The translations under genes and the position numbers were made by a program. A stretch of 32,717 bases of DNA, from the NCBI GenBank assembly GCA_025353195.1, contig JANXRC010000077.1, forward strand, positions 1 through 32,717, given 5' to 3'. The stretch comes from Rhodocyclaceae bacterium (GTDB taxonomy: Bacteria > Pseudomonadota > Gammaproteobacteria > Burkholderiales > Rhodocyclaceae). Below, in pieces: positions 19,937-27,065 of this stretch. Under the pieces are notes generated by a model that saw nothing but the letters and a program-made list of their open reading frames with translations, had not been told where the DNA came from and ran no database searches. How positions within the stretch are numbered: position 1 is the stretch's first letter; each line of letters begins with the position of its first letter.

Positions 19937-19977
19937 TTGATACAAGTCAACAAGAACTCCGGCAAAACCCCGACAAT
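19937..19977 (+). promoter_or_regulatory. FNR/Anr box and -10 element upstream of frdABCD
   Basis: TTGAT-ACAA-GTCAA (19937-19950) matches the FNR consensus TTGAT-N4-ATCAA at 9 of 10 positions. A GACAAT hexamer (4 of 6 of TATAAT) lies at 19972-19977, predicting a start near 19984. The box centre would then be at about -41, the class II activation position, with the box replacing the -35 element. The leader to the frdA ATG is about 33 bases. E. coli frdABCD is FNR-activated, so the arrangement is functionally sensible, but the start point itself is unmapped. Confidence 0.65.
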
Positions 19978-20016
19978 GGCGGCCCGAGACCAACGATTAC
20001 CTTATGGATGGGCGGA

Positions 20017-21774
20017 ATGGACACGATATCGACTGATGTTGCAATCATAGGTGCGGGAGGGGCGGGGCTGCGTGCCGCCATCGCCCTTGCTGAAACTGAT
20101 CCCACGCTGCGCATCGCACTGATTTCCAAGGTGTATCCGATGCGCAGCCATACCTGCGCGGCCGAGGGAGGCGCCGCCGGCGTGATCAAGCCGGATGACA
20201 GCTTCGATCTGCACTTCGACGATACCGTGGGCGGTGGCGATTGGCTGTCCGACCAGGACTGCGTCGAATACTTTGTGCACGAAGCGCCCAAGGAACTACT
20301 CCAACTGGAACACTGGGGCTGCCCCTGGAACCGCGAGGCGGATGGCTCGGTGGCGGTGCGGCCTTTCGGCGGCATGAAGAAACAGCGTACCTGGTTCGCC
20401 GCCGACAAGTCGGGCTTCCATATTCTGCACACCCTGTTCCAGACTTCGTTGCAGTTTCCGTCGATCACCCGCTACGATGAATACTATGCGCTCGACCTGC
20501 TGGTCGATGACGGTCGCTGCCAGGGCGTTACCGCAATGGAAATGCGCAGCGGCCAGTTGCGCCAGTTTCATGCCAAGGCGGTAATCATTGCCGGCGGTGG
20601 CGCCGGCCGCATGTTCCCCTTCTCCACCAACGGCGCCATCAAGACCGGCGACGGCATGGCCATGGCCTACCGCGCCGGGGCGCCGTTGAAAGACATGGAG
20701 TTCGTCCAGTACCACCCGACCGGCCTGCCCAACACAGGCAGCCTGCTCACCGAGGCATGTCGCGGTGAAGGCGGCATCCTGGTCAACAAGAACGGTCGCC
20801 GCTATCTGCAGGACTACGGCATGGGCCCCGAAACACCGGTGGGGAAACCACAGCTCAAGACCATGGAACTGGGCCCCCGCGATCGCGTCAGCCAGGCCTA
20901 CTGGCACGAACTGCAAAAAGGCAACACGGTGCCGACCCAATGGGGCGATTGCGTGCTGCTCGACATGCGCCACCTCGGCGAAAAGAAGATCAACGAGCGC
21001 CTGCCGCTGGTGCGCGAGTTGTGCGCCAGCTACCTTCAGGTGGATATCGTCAAGGACCCGGTGCCGATCCGTCCCGTGGTGCACTACATGATGGGCGGTA
21101 TTTCCACCAATACGGCAGCAGCCACGCCGCTGCCCGGCCTGTTCGCCGCTGGCGAGTGCGCCTGCGTCAGCCTCAACGGCGCCAACCGGCTGGGCTCGAA
21201 TTCGCTGATCGAACTTCTGGTGTTCGGCCGGCGCGCCGCGCTTTCCGCCATCGAGCACATACAAGGCCTGCCCGCATCCAATACGGCGGCACTGAATGCC
21301 CGCGCCGGAGAAACGCAGCAGCGCATCGACAAACTGTTCTCGAGCACCAACGGCACCGAATCGATGTCCGGCCTGCGCAAGGAGATGATGGACACGATGG
21401 AGAAGAACGTCGGCATCTACCGTACCGAGGACGGACTGCAGGAAGGCGTCAGCAAGATTCACGAACTGCGCCAGCGCTACTGCGACGTCAAGCTCACCGA
21501 CAAGAGCAACGTCTTCAACACCGACCTGTTCCAGGCGCTGGAACTGGGCTCCATGCTCGATTGCGCCGAAGCCGTTACGGTAGGTGCGCTGGCGCGCAAG
21601 GAATCGCGCGGCTCGCACCAGCGGCTCGATTACGTCGAACGCGACGACAAGAAGTTCCTGTGCCACACCATGGTCCATCACCAGGGTCTGGATGTTCCAC
21701 GTGTCGACTATCTTGACGTGGTGATCACCAAATCGCCGCCAGGCGTGCGCGATTACTCGGGAGACCACAAATGA
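20017..21774 (+). CDS. frdA: Fumarate reductase flavoprotein subunit
   Basis: 585 residues from the ATG at 20017. This start gives MDTISTDVAIIGAGG, aligning without gaps to the E. coli FrdA N-terminus; an ATG 9 bases earlier is possible. The FAD-binding glycine loop is GAGGAG, the covalent-FAD histidine is His45 (MRSHTCAAEGG), and substrate-site motifs FVQYHPTGLP, TEACRGEGGILVN, VHYMMGG and GANRLGSNSL are intact. Long stretches (RYLQDYGMGPETP, ELGPRDRVSQA) resemble E. coli FrdA more than SdhA. It reduces fumarate to succinate on the cytoplasmic face of the inner membrane, though such enzymes can run in reverse. It leads frdABCD; frdB overlaps by ATGA. Confidence 0.95.
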   Translation: MDTISTDVAIIGAGGAGLRAAIALAETDPTLRIALISKVYPMRSHTCAAEGGAAGVIKPDDSFDLHFDDTVGGGDWLSDQDCVEYFVHEAPKELLQLEHWGCPWNREADGSVAVRPFGGMKKQRTWFAADKSGFHILHTLFQTSLQFPSITRYDEYYALDLLVDDGRCQGVTAMEMRSGQLRQFHAKAVIIAGGGAGRMFPFSTNGAIKTGDGMAMAYRAGAPLKDMEFVQYHPTGLPNTGSLLTEACRGEGGILVNKNGRRYLQDYGMGPETPVGKPQLKTMELGPRDRVSQAYWHELQKGNTVPTQWGDCVLLDMRHLGEKKINERLPLVRELCASYLQVDIVKDPVPIRPVVHYMMGGISTNTAAATPLPGLFAAGECACVSLNGANRLGSNSLIELLVFGRRAALSAIEHIQGLPASNTAALNARAGETQQRIDKLFSSTNGTESMSGLRKEMMDTMEKNVGIYRTEDGLQEGVSKIHELRQRYCDVKLTDKSNVFNTDLFQALELGSMLDCAEAVTVGALARKESRGSHQRLDYVERDDKKFLCHTMVHHQGLDVPRVDYLDVVITKSPPGVRDYSGDHK

Positions 21775-22523
21775 CGCAGATGAAAGAGCGCCTTGTCCAG
21801 CTGGAAGTCCTGCGCTACAACCCGGACACCGACACAGAGGCTCACTTCCAGCGCTATGAAGTGACCTGCTACGAAGAAGGGGTAGTGCTCGATGCCCTGA
21901 ACAAGATCAAGGCAGACATCGACCCGACGCTCAACTTCCGCTGGTCCTGCCACATGGCCGTGTGCGGCAGTTGCGGCATGATGATCAATGGCGAACCGAA
22001 GCTGTCCTGCCACACTTTCCTGCGCGAATACGAAGGCGTGATTCGGGTCGAGCCCCTGACGCATTTCCCGATCGAGCGCGACCTGGTGACCGCGCCCGAC
22101 GATTTCATGGAGAAGCTCAAGCGCGTCAAGCCCTACATCATTCCGAAAGAGGACAAGCCGATCAGCGAGGGCGAATACAAGCAGACCCCGGCGCAGTTGA
22201 TGAAATTCCGCCAGTATTCGATGTGCATCAATTGCATGTTGTGCTACGCCGCCTGCCCGCAGTACGGGCTGACGCCGGAGTTCATCGGCCCCGCGGCACT
22301 GACGATGGCACACCGCTACAACCAGGATTCACGCGACGGCGGCCGCAAGGAGCGCCAGGAAGTGGTCGCCACCCATGAAGGCGTCTGGGAATGTACCTTC
22401 GTCGGCGCCTGCTCCGAGGTATGCCCGGCGCATGTCGATCCGGCCAGCGCATTGCAGCAGATGAAGATCACCAGTTCGATCGACTGGATTGTCGAACACA
22501 TGATTCCGGGAGGAAAAAAATGA
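21771..22523 (+). CDS. frdB: Fumarate reductase iron-sulfur subunit
   Basis: 250 residues. Three clusters are encoded: [2Fe-2S] with Cys60, 65, 68 and 80 (CHMAVCGSCGM); [4Fe-4S] with Cys152, 155, 158 and 162 (CINCMLCYAACP, with 162 as the last cysteine before Pro); and [3Fe-4S] with Cys208, 214 and 218 (CTFVGACSEVCP). The layout and the VDPASALQQMK tail match E. coli FrdB. It carries electrons from the membrane quinol site to FrdA. The gene overlaps frdA upstream and frdC downstream by ATGA, so production of the subunits is translationally coupled. Confidence 0.96.
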   Translation: MTQMKERLVQLEVLRYNPDTDTEAHFQRYEVTCYEEGVVLDALNKIKADIDPTLNFRWSCHMAVCGSCGMMINGEPKLSCHTFLREYEGVIRVEPLTHFPIERDLVTAPDDFMEKLKRVKPYIIPKEDKPISEGEYKQTPAQLMKFRQYSMCINCMLCYAACPQYGLTPEFIGPAALTMAHRYNQDSRDGGRKERQEVVATHEGVWECTFVGACSEVCPAHVDPASALQQMKITSSIDWIVEHMIPGGKK

Positions 22524-22912
22524 GCCGCAGACCCCTGGTTCGAGAAGTACCACCAACCTCCTGGTATTTCCGCCATCCACGTTATTTGCGCTACATGTCA
22601 CGCGAGATCACCAGCATCTTCGTCGGTGCCTACTGCCTGCTGCTGGTGGTCGGCCTGCAGCGCCTTGCCTCCGGACCGACGGCTTGGGAAGGCTTCCTGC
22701 TGGGACTGAGGAGCGCCGATTCAATCGTGTTCCACCTGCTGGCCCTGGCCGCTGCCGTGTATCACGCCACCACTTGGTTCAACGCCACGCAAAAGGCCAT
22801 GCCGATACAAATCGGCGAGGACTTCGTCCCCGGTAACGTGATTTCCGGTGCGCACTATGTTGTCTGGGTGGTACTGTCGTTCGCCATCCTCTTTCTTGTG
22901 GGAGTGTTCTGA
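22520..22912 (+). CDS. frdC: Fumarate reductase membrane anchor subunit C
   Basis: 130 residues from the ATG at 22520, which overlaps the frdB stop; AGGA lies just upstream in frdB. The open frame to 22391 is inside frdB and is not used. Three membrane helices are visible. Residues at E. coli positions known to matter at the menaquinol site are kept: Glu29 (YMSREIT), His82 and Trp86 (VYHATTWF). The length equals that of E. coli FrdC (131). With FrdD it anchors FrdAB and binds quinol. This four-subunit type binds no heme. Confidence 0.92.
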   Translation: MSRRPLVREVPPTSWYFRHPRYLRYMSREITSIFVGAYCLLLVVGLQRLASGPTAWEGFLLGLRSADSIVFHLLALAAAVYHATTWFNATQKAMPIQIGEDFVPGNVISGAHYVVWVVLSFAILFLVGVF

Positions 22913-22914
22913 CC

Positions 22915-23256
22915 ATGGCCAAATCACACAAACCTGTCGTCTGGTTCCCGTTCGCCGCCGGCGGCACGGTCATCGCCTTCTTCATTCCGGTGATCGTCGT
23001 CCTCACCTTCATGGCCGCGCTAGGTCATATCCCCCCCGGTCTCAGCTATGAAAAGATGCATGCCTTCGCCAGCAACGGCTTGGGCAAGCTGATCATCTTC
23101 GGCGTGGTCGCCCTATCGCTGTGGAGTTCGGCACATCGTCTGCGCTGTACGTTCTACGATTTTGGCGTGCGCGCTGATACACTAGTCGCCATAGTCTTGT
23201 ATGTGGCGGCAATAGCGGGTAGCCTTTTGTCTGCAGTGTACCTGCTGCAAATCTAG
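22915..23256 (+). CDS. frdD: Fumarate reductase membrane anchor subunit D
   Basis: 113 residues with three membrane helices. FrdD marks present are the N-terminal VVWFPFAAGG, the PPGLSYEKMHAFA loop and SLWSSAHRLRCTFYD, equivalent to the E. coli His-Arg pair near the quinone site. It starts 2 bases after the frdC stop. Conservation is weaker than in FrdA and FrdB, as is usual for these anchors. A short 48-base gap without an evident terminator leads to the methyltransferase gene. Confidence 0.92.
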   Translation: MAKSHKPVVWFPFAAGGTVIAFFIPVIVVLTFMAALGHIPPGLSYEKMHAFASNGLGKLIIFGVVALSLWSSAHRLRCTFYDFGVRADTLVAIVLYVAAIAGSLLSAVYLLQI

Positions 23257-23304
23257 TCGGCGTCAGACCGAAGTCACTCAATTTCACCGAAGGAAAGATC
23301 ACAA

Positions 23305-24066
23305 ATGGCGCCACCCCCACTGGCCTCTCGCGAGGCGGTACGCGAACAACGTTTCAGCGACGTCTGGAGCAACGATTTGAACGACGTGTTTGCCGACGTC
23401 GCGCCGTATTACGACCGCGCCAACAACATCGCTGCCCTGGGCCAATTTGGCAATTTTCTCAGGCGCTTCATGCAATTGGTGGATCTGAAACCGAAGCAGA
23501 AGGTGCTGGATGTCTGCGCCGGCACCAACGCCATCGGCATCGCCCTGCTCAAGCGCGAACCGACACTGGACGTGCATGCCATCGATCGCAGCGTCGCCAT
23601 GCAAACCGTGGGCCAGCAACGCGCTGCCGCCCAGGGCTTTAACATCAAGAGCACCATCGGCGACGTACACACCCTGCCCTTCCCCGACAATCACTTCGAT
23701 GTCGTTACCTTGCAGTTCGCCTCGCGCCACCTGCGGGTGCGGGAGGTGTTCAGCGAGATCCTGCGGGTGCTCAAGCCCGGCGGACATTTCCACCACTCCG
23801 ACATGCTGCGCCCGCGCAATGTGATCGTGAAGAACTTGTATTACACCTATCTGCGGGGCTGCCTGAAATTGACAGGCCTGATAGTCGGCAGCGGGCCGGC
23901 GGCGGTCAAAGCCAAGCAGTATTTCCTCGACGCTCTGGAACTGTTCTACACCGCCGAAGAGTTGTCGATCGTGCTACGCGAGCTTGGCTACGTCGAAGTG
24001 AAGGTGGATACGGTATTTCACGGCATGCTCGGCTTTCATCGCGCGGTAAAGCCAGTAAAGGCCTGA
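23305..24066 (+). CDS. UbiE/COQ5-like class I SAM methyltransferase next to frdABCD
   Basis: 253 residues. Class I fold: motif I VLDVCAGTNAIG (residues 67-78), acidic end of strand 2 at Asp94 (HAIDRS), LPFPDNHFDVVT (124-135), and the post-motif RVLKPGG (154-160). The VAPYYDRANNIAALG lead-in and the overall order are those of UbiE/MenG, which methylates benzoquinol or naphthoquinol rings in ubiquinone and menaquinone synthesis. The last glycine of motif I is Asn75, unlike UbiE (AGGTGD). AAGGA precedes the ATG. It sits 48 bases after frdD, so a role in making the quinone used by FrdABCD is plausible: a MenG-type methyltransferase, or a rhodoquinone enzyme of the RquA type. Neither is proven, and RquA motifs could not be compared here. 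Confidence 0.8.
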   Translation: MAPPPLASREAVREQRFSDVWSNDLNDVFADVAPYYDRANNIAALGQFGNFLRRFMQLVDLKPKQKVLDVCAGTNAIGIALLKREPTLDVHAIDRSVAMQTVGQQRAAAQGFNIKSTIGDVHTLPFPDNHFDVVTLQFASRHLRVREVFSEILRVLKPGGHFHHSDMLRPRNVIVKNLYYTYLRGCLKLTGLIVGSGPAAVKAKQYFLDALELFYTAEELSIVLRELGYVEVKVDTVFHGMLGFHRAVKPVKA

Positions 24067-24090
24067 GAGCCTGACCGAGGCGCACGCGTC

Positions 24091-24744
24091 GTGAAGCGAG
24101 CGCAGTCACTCGCCCGACTCAACGGCCGGGTCCTTCGTGTCTTCAGCCGGCGCACCACCACGGCGTTGCGCGCTGCCTTGCCCCTGCGCCTCGCCCTGCC
24201 TCACCTGGAACCGGTCCTGGCGCTGAACGTCACCAAGGAAGTGCACAAGGACACGCTGGTGATCGTCCGCGCCTGCGAACTGGCCGCAGACTACCCCGCG
24301 GCCTGGACTGACGTCCTGCCGCAACTGCTCCACGCGACGAAGGAAATCGACCGGACGTTTCTCGCTCGCGTTGGCACATTCCCGGTCGGAATCGTGATTC
24401 GCTACGAGGAGATTGCGCCGATTCGCGCCAGGCGCATGAAGCTGCTTTACGATGCGGCGCTGAAGATACTGGCGGCGCGCGACAGCGACCGCCGCTTGCG
24501 CGGCGCCATGCAGGCAACATTCTCACGAGACGAATTCGATCTGCTGCTGTACGAGTTGTTCCGGTTGTATGCCGAGGAAACCCGGTCACTGAGCCGCTCG
24601 GTGCGCCTGCCCGGACTACTGGTGCCCCTGCGCAATCTGATCGCGCAGGAACTGTTCGGCGTCATGCTCCGGGTTGCACGGCCGCTGGCGCATGAGATCG
24701 CAACGGCGGCGTACCGGCCCGGGGCCCCAGGCGCATGGAAATGA
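24091..24744 (+). CDS. Uncharacterised basic protein, last gene of the frd block
   Basis: 217 residues from a GTG at 24091 with GAGG 10 bases upstream; it starts 24 bases after the methyltransferase. I do not recognise the family. Visible traits: an Arg-rich N-terminus (about 1-30), no signal peptide or clear membrane helix, a central stretch FPVGIVIRYEEIAPIRARR, a helical Arg/Leu-rich second half, and a final amphipathic segment (LIAQELFGVMLRVARPLAHE). Codon and base use look like the neighbours, and a 217-codon frame with protein-like composition is unlikely to be chance. Context suggests a partner in quinone modification or fumarate reductase assembly. That is inference only. It ends convergent with glmM. 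Confidence 0.65.
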   Translation: MKRAQSLARLNGRVLRVFSRRTTTALRAALPLRLALPHLEPVLALNVTKEVHKDTLVIVRACELAADYPAAWTDVLPQLLHATKEIDRTFLARVGTFPVGIVIRYEEIAPIRARRMKLLYDAALKILAARDSDRRLRGAMQATFSRDEFDLLLYELFRLYAEETRSLSRSVRLPGLLVPLRNLIAQELFGVMLRVARPLAHEIATAAYRPGAPGAWK

Positions 24745-24820
24745 CAGCGTCCGAGATGGCTCGGTTGGTCAGGGATGGTGCTTCGATTTCTTGAGGGAAG
24801 GCCCTGCCGGCAGTTCGTGG

Positions 24821-26176
24821 CTACGTGCCGAAGGCTTGCCGCACGGCCGCGGCAATGGCCTCGGCCTGCCCCAGTACCAAGGCCGCTTCGCGTCCCTCCA
24901 CCATCACCCGCAGCAGCGGCTCGGTGCCGGATGGACGCAACAGTACCCGTCCGCCACCGTCCAGCGTCGCCTCGGCCGCTTTCACCGCCGACCGGATGCC
25001 GGTGTCGGTGGCCCACTCAAAACCGGCAGGCATCCGCACGTTGATCAGCTTCTGCGGATACAGCTTGAGGTCGGCGCAGGCCGCAACCAGGGTTTCGCGG
25101 CTCGCGCGCAACGCTGCCAATACCTGCAAGGCAGCGATGATGCCGTCGCCGGTGGTATGGCGATCAAGGCAGATGATGTGCCCCGAGTTCTCGCCACCCA
25201 GCAGCCATCCCTTCTCCTGCATCATCTCCAGCACATAGCGGTCACCGACCTTGGCTCGACCGCAGACGATTCCCAATCTCGCCAGCGCACGTTCAAGACC
25301 GAGGTTGCTCATCAGCGTGCCGGCCACGCCCGGCACAGGCTGGTTGCGCGCACGATGACGGGCGATGACGTAGAGCAACTGATCGCCGTCGTAAAGGGTG
25401 CCCGCTGCATCGACCATGACCAGCCGGTCACCGTCACCGTCGAGCGCAACGCCATAGTCGGCCTGGGTTTCCCGCACGGTACGACGCAGTGTTTCCGGGG
25501 CAGTGGCACCCACGTCCTGGTTGATGTTCAAGCCATTCGGCGTGTCGCCAACGCCGACTATCTCGGCGCCAAGTTCATGGAAGACGCTGGGCGCCACGTG
25601 GTAAGCGGCGCCGTGGGCGCTGTCCACCACGATCTTGAGGCCGCGCAGGTCAAGATCATTGGGGAAGGTGCTCTTGCAGAATTCAATGTAGCGCCCGGCG
25701 GCGTCGTCTACGCGGCGCGCCTTGCCGAGTCCGACCGAAGCCATGCAGGTCATTGGCTGGTCGAGCCGCGCCTCGATGTCCAGTTCCACTGCGTCCGGCA
25801 GCTTGGCACCCTGCGCCGAAAAAAACTTGATGCCGTTATCGTCGTAGGGATTGTGCGAGGCGGAAATCACCACCCCGGCCTGCAGGCGCAGCGCGCGGGT
25901 GAGGTAGGCGACAGCCGGTGTCGGCATCGGGCCGCAGAGCACCACGTCGACACCCGCGGCGGAAAATCCGGCCTCAAGCGCGGCTTCCAGCATGTAGCCC
26001 GAAATACGTGTGTCCTTGCCGATCAATACTGCCGGCCGCCCGTTTGCCGGCAGCCCGTCGCGCGCCACCAGAGCGCAACCTGCTGCAAAGCCCAGGCGCA
26101 TGACGAATTCCGGCGTGATCGGCAATTGCCCGACGCGACCGCGGATCCCGTCGGTGCCGAAATACTTGCGGCCCAT
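24821..26176 (-). CDS. glmM: Phosphoglucosamine mutase
   Basis: 451 residues, the usual GlmM length. It converts glucosamine 6-phosphate to glucosamine 1-phosphate for UDP-GlcNAc, feeding peptidoglycan and lipopolysaccharide. Seen: N-terminal [12 protein letters not shown], the phosphoserine loop [16 protein letters not shown] (active serine about residue 103), the metal site DGDGDR, the sugar loop GGENSGH and the phosphate-binding [15 protein letters not shown]. The ATG directly follows the folP stop codon (TGAATG), so the two genes are coupled. It ends convergent with the frd block. Confidence 0.97.
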   Translation of the reverse strand: MGRKYFGTDGIRGRVGQLPITPEFVMRLGFAAGCALVARDGLPANGRPAVLIGKDTRISGYMLEAALEAGFSAAGVDVVLCGPMPTPAVAYLTRALRLQAGVVISASHNPYDDNGIKFFSAQGAKLPDAVELDIEARLDQPMTCMASVGLGKARRVDDAAGRYIEFCKSTFPNDLDLRGLKIVVDSAHGAAYHVAPSVFHELGAEIVGVGDTPNGLNINQDVGATAPETLRRTVRETQADYGVALDGDGDRLVMVDAAGTLYDGDQLLYVIARHRARNQPVPGVAGTLMSNLGLERALARLGIVCGRAKVGDRYVLEMMQEKGWLLGGENSGHIICLDRHTTGDGIIAALQVLAALRASRETLVAACADLKLYPQKLINVRMPAGFEWATDTGIRSAVKAAEATLDGGGRVLLRPSGTEPLLRVMVEGREAALVLGQAEAIAAAVRQAFGT

Positions 26177-27007
26177 TCAGTAGTCCTCCACCGCTTGCAG
26201 GATCGCCAGCCCATCGCGCGTCGCCGCGACGTCGTGCACGCGTACTATGCGCGCGCCGCGCTCGACCGCCAACACATTCGCCGCAACTCCGGCGTAGGCC
26301 CGTTCCGGCGCCGCACGCCCGGTGAGCAGGCCCAGCACCGACTTGCGCGAAAGACCGACCAGCAGGGGGAGGCCCGGCACTACCAGTTCGCCGAGATGGC
26401 GCAAGAGTTCGACGTTGTGCGCCAGCGTCTTGCCGAAGCCAAAACCCGGATCGACCGCAATCCGGTTCAGGGCGATGCCCGCCGCTTCAGCCGCCGCAAC
26501 GCGCTCGGCAAGAAACTCGGCAACCTCGGCGACGATGTCGTTGTAGTGCGGATTATCCTGCATGGTGCCCGGGTCGCCCTGCATGTGCATCAGGCAAACT
26601 CCGGCCTTGCCCGCCGCGACCAGTTCCAGCGCCCTCGGAGCGCGCAATGCATTGATGTCGTTGATCATGTCGACGCCGGCCGCCAGCGCGGCGCGCATCA
26701 CTTCCGGTTTGACGGTATCGATCGACAGCGGCGCGCCGCAATCGCGCAAACCCTCGATCACCGGCAGCAGGCAATCGATCTCCCGCTGCGCCGCTACGGG
26801 TTTCGCCCCTGGCCGCGACGACTCGGCTCCGATGTCGAGAATGTGCGCGCCTTCTTCCACCATTCGCCGGCCTTGTGCGATGGCGGCTTCGACATTGCCA
26901 TGCAGGCCATCGCCGGAAAAAGAATCATCCGACAGGTTGACGATGCCCATGATGAGCGGTCGCTCGGCATTGAGGACAAAACGGCCGCAGTGAAAATTTT
27001 GCGTCAT
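26177..27007 (-). CDS. folP: Dihydropteroate synthase
   Basis: 276 residues from the ATG at 27007 (MTQNFHCGRF). The open frame continues to 27133 inside ftsH, but that part is not FolP-like. This TIM-barrel enzyme joins 4-aminobenzoate to 6-hydroxymethyl-dihydropterin diphosphate in folate synthesis and is the sulfonamide target. Seen: IMGIVNLSDDSFSG, IGAESSRPGA, NDINALR, and PGFGFGKTLAHN with LVGLSRKS. In most FolP the first motif reads N-x-TPDSFSDG; here it is NLSDDSFSG. No Shine-Dalgarno is present: the ATG directly follows the T-run of the terminator after ftsH. Confidence 0.93.
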   Translation of the reverse strand: MTQNFHCGRFVLNAERPLIMGIVNLSDDSFSGDGLHGNVEAAIAQGRRMVEEGAHILDIGAESSRPGAKPVAAQREIDCLLPVIEGLRDCGAPLSIDTVKPEVMRAALAAGVDMINDINALRAPRALELVAAGKAGVCLMHMQGDPGTMQDNPHYNDIVAEVAEFLAERVAAAEAAGIALNRIAVDPGFGFGKTLAHNVELLRHLGELVVPGLPLLVGLSRKSVLGLLTGRAAPERAYAGVAANVLAVERGARIVRVHDVAATRDGLAILQAVEDY

Positions 27008-27043
27008 AAAAAAGGAGCCGCCGAATCGGCAAGGCTTCGGCGG
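27008..27043 (-). terminator. Intrinsic terminator between ftsH and folP
   Basis: An 8-bp stem (CCGCCGAA at 27018-27025, TTCGGCGG at 27036-27043) with a 10-nt loop is followed on the - strand by CTCC and six T (27013 down to 27008). It starts 22 bases after the ftsH stop codon. The folP ATG comes immediately after the last T, so the hairpin occupies the place of the folP leader. Confidence 0.8.
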
Positions 27044-27065
27044 TTGTTCTGAACTGAGTTGGCTA

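Noticed and set aside
20296-21768. A 490-codon open frame on the - strand across frdA
   Set aside because: frdA on the + strand is unambiguous by motif and length; the antisense frame shows no family features.
22391-22519. Longer 5' extension of frdC
   Set aside because: The extension lies wholly inside frdB and encodes an Arg-rich, non-FrdC sequence; the ATG at 22520 gives the exact family length.
24674-27052. A 792-codon open frame on the + strand across glmM and folP
   Set aside because: It is antisense to two intact housekeeping genes, has His/Gln/Arg-rich composition without domain motifs, and reflects GC-rich codon bias.
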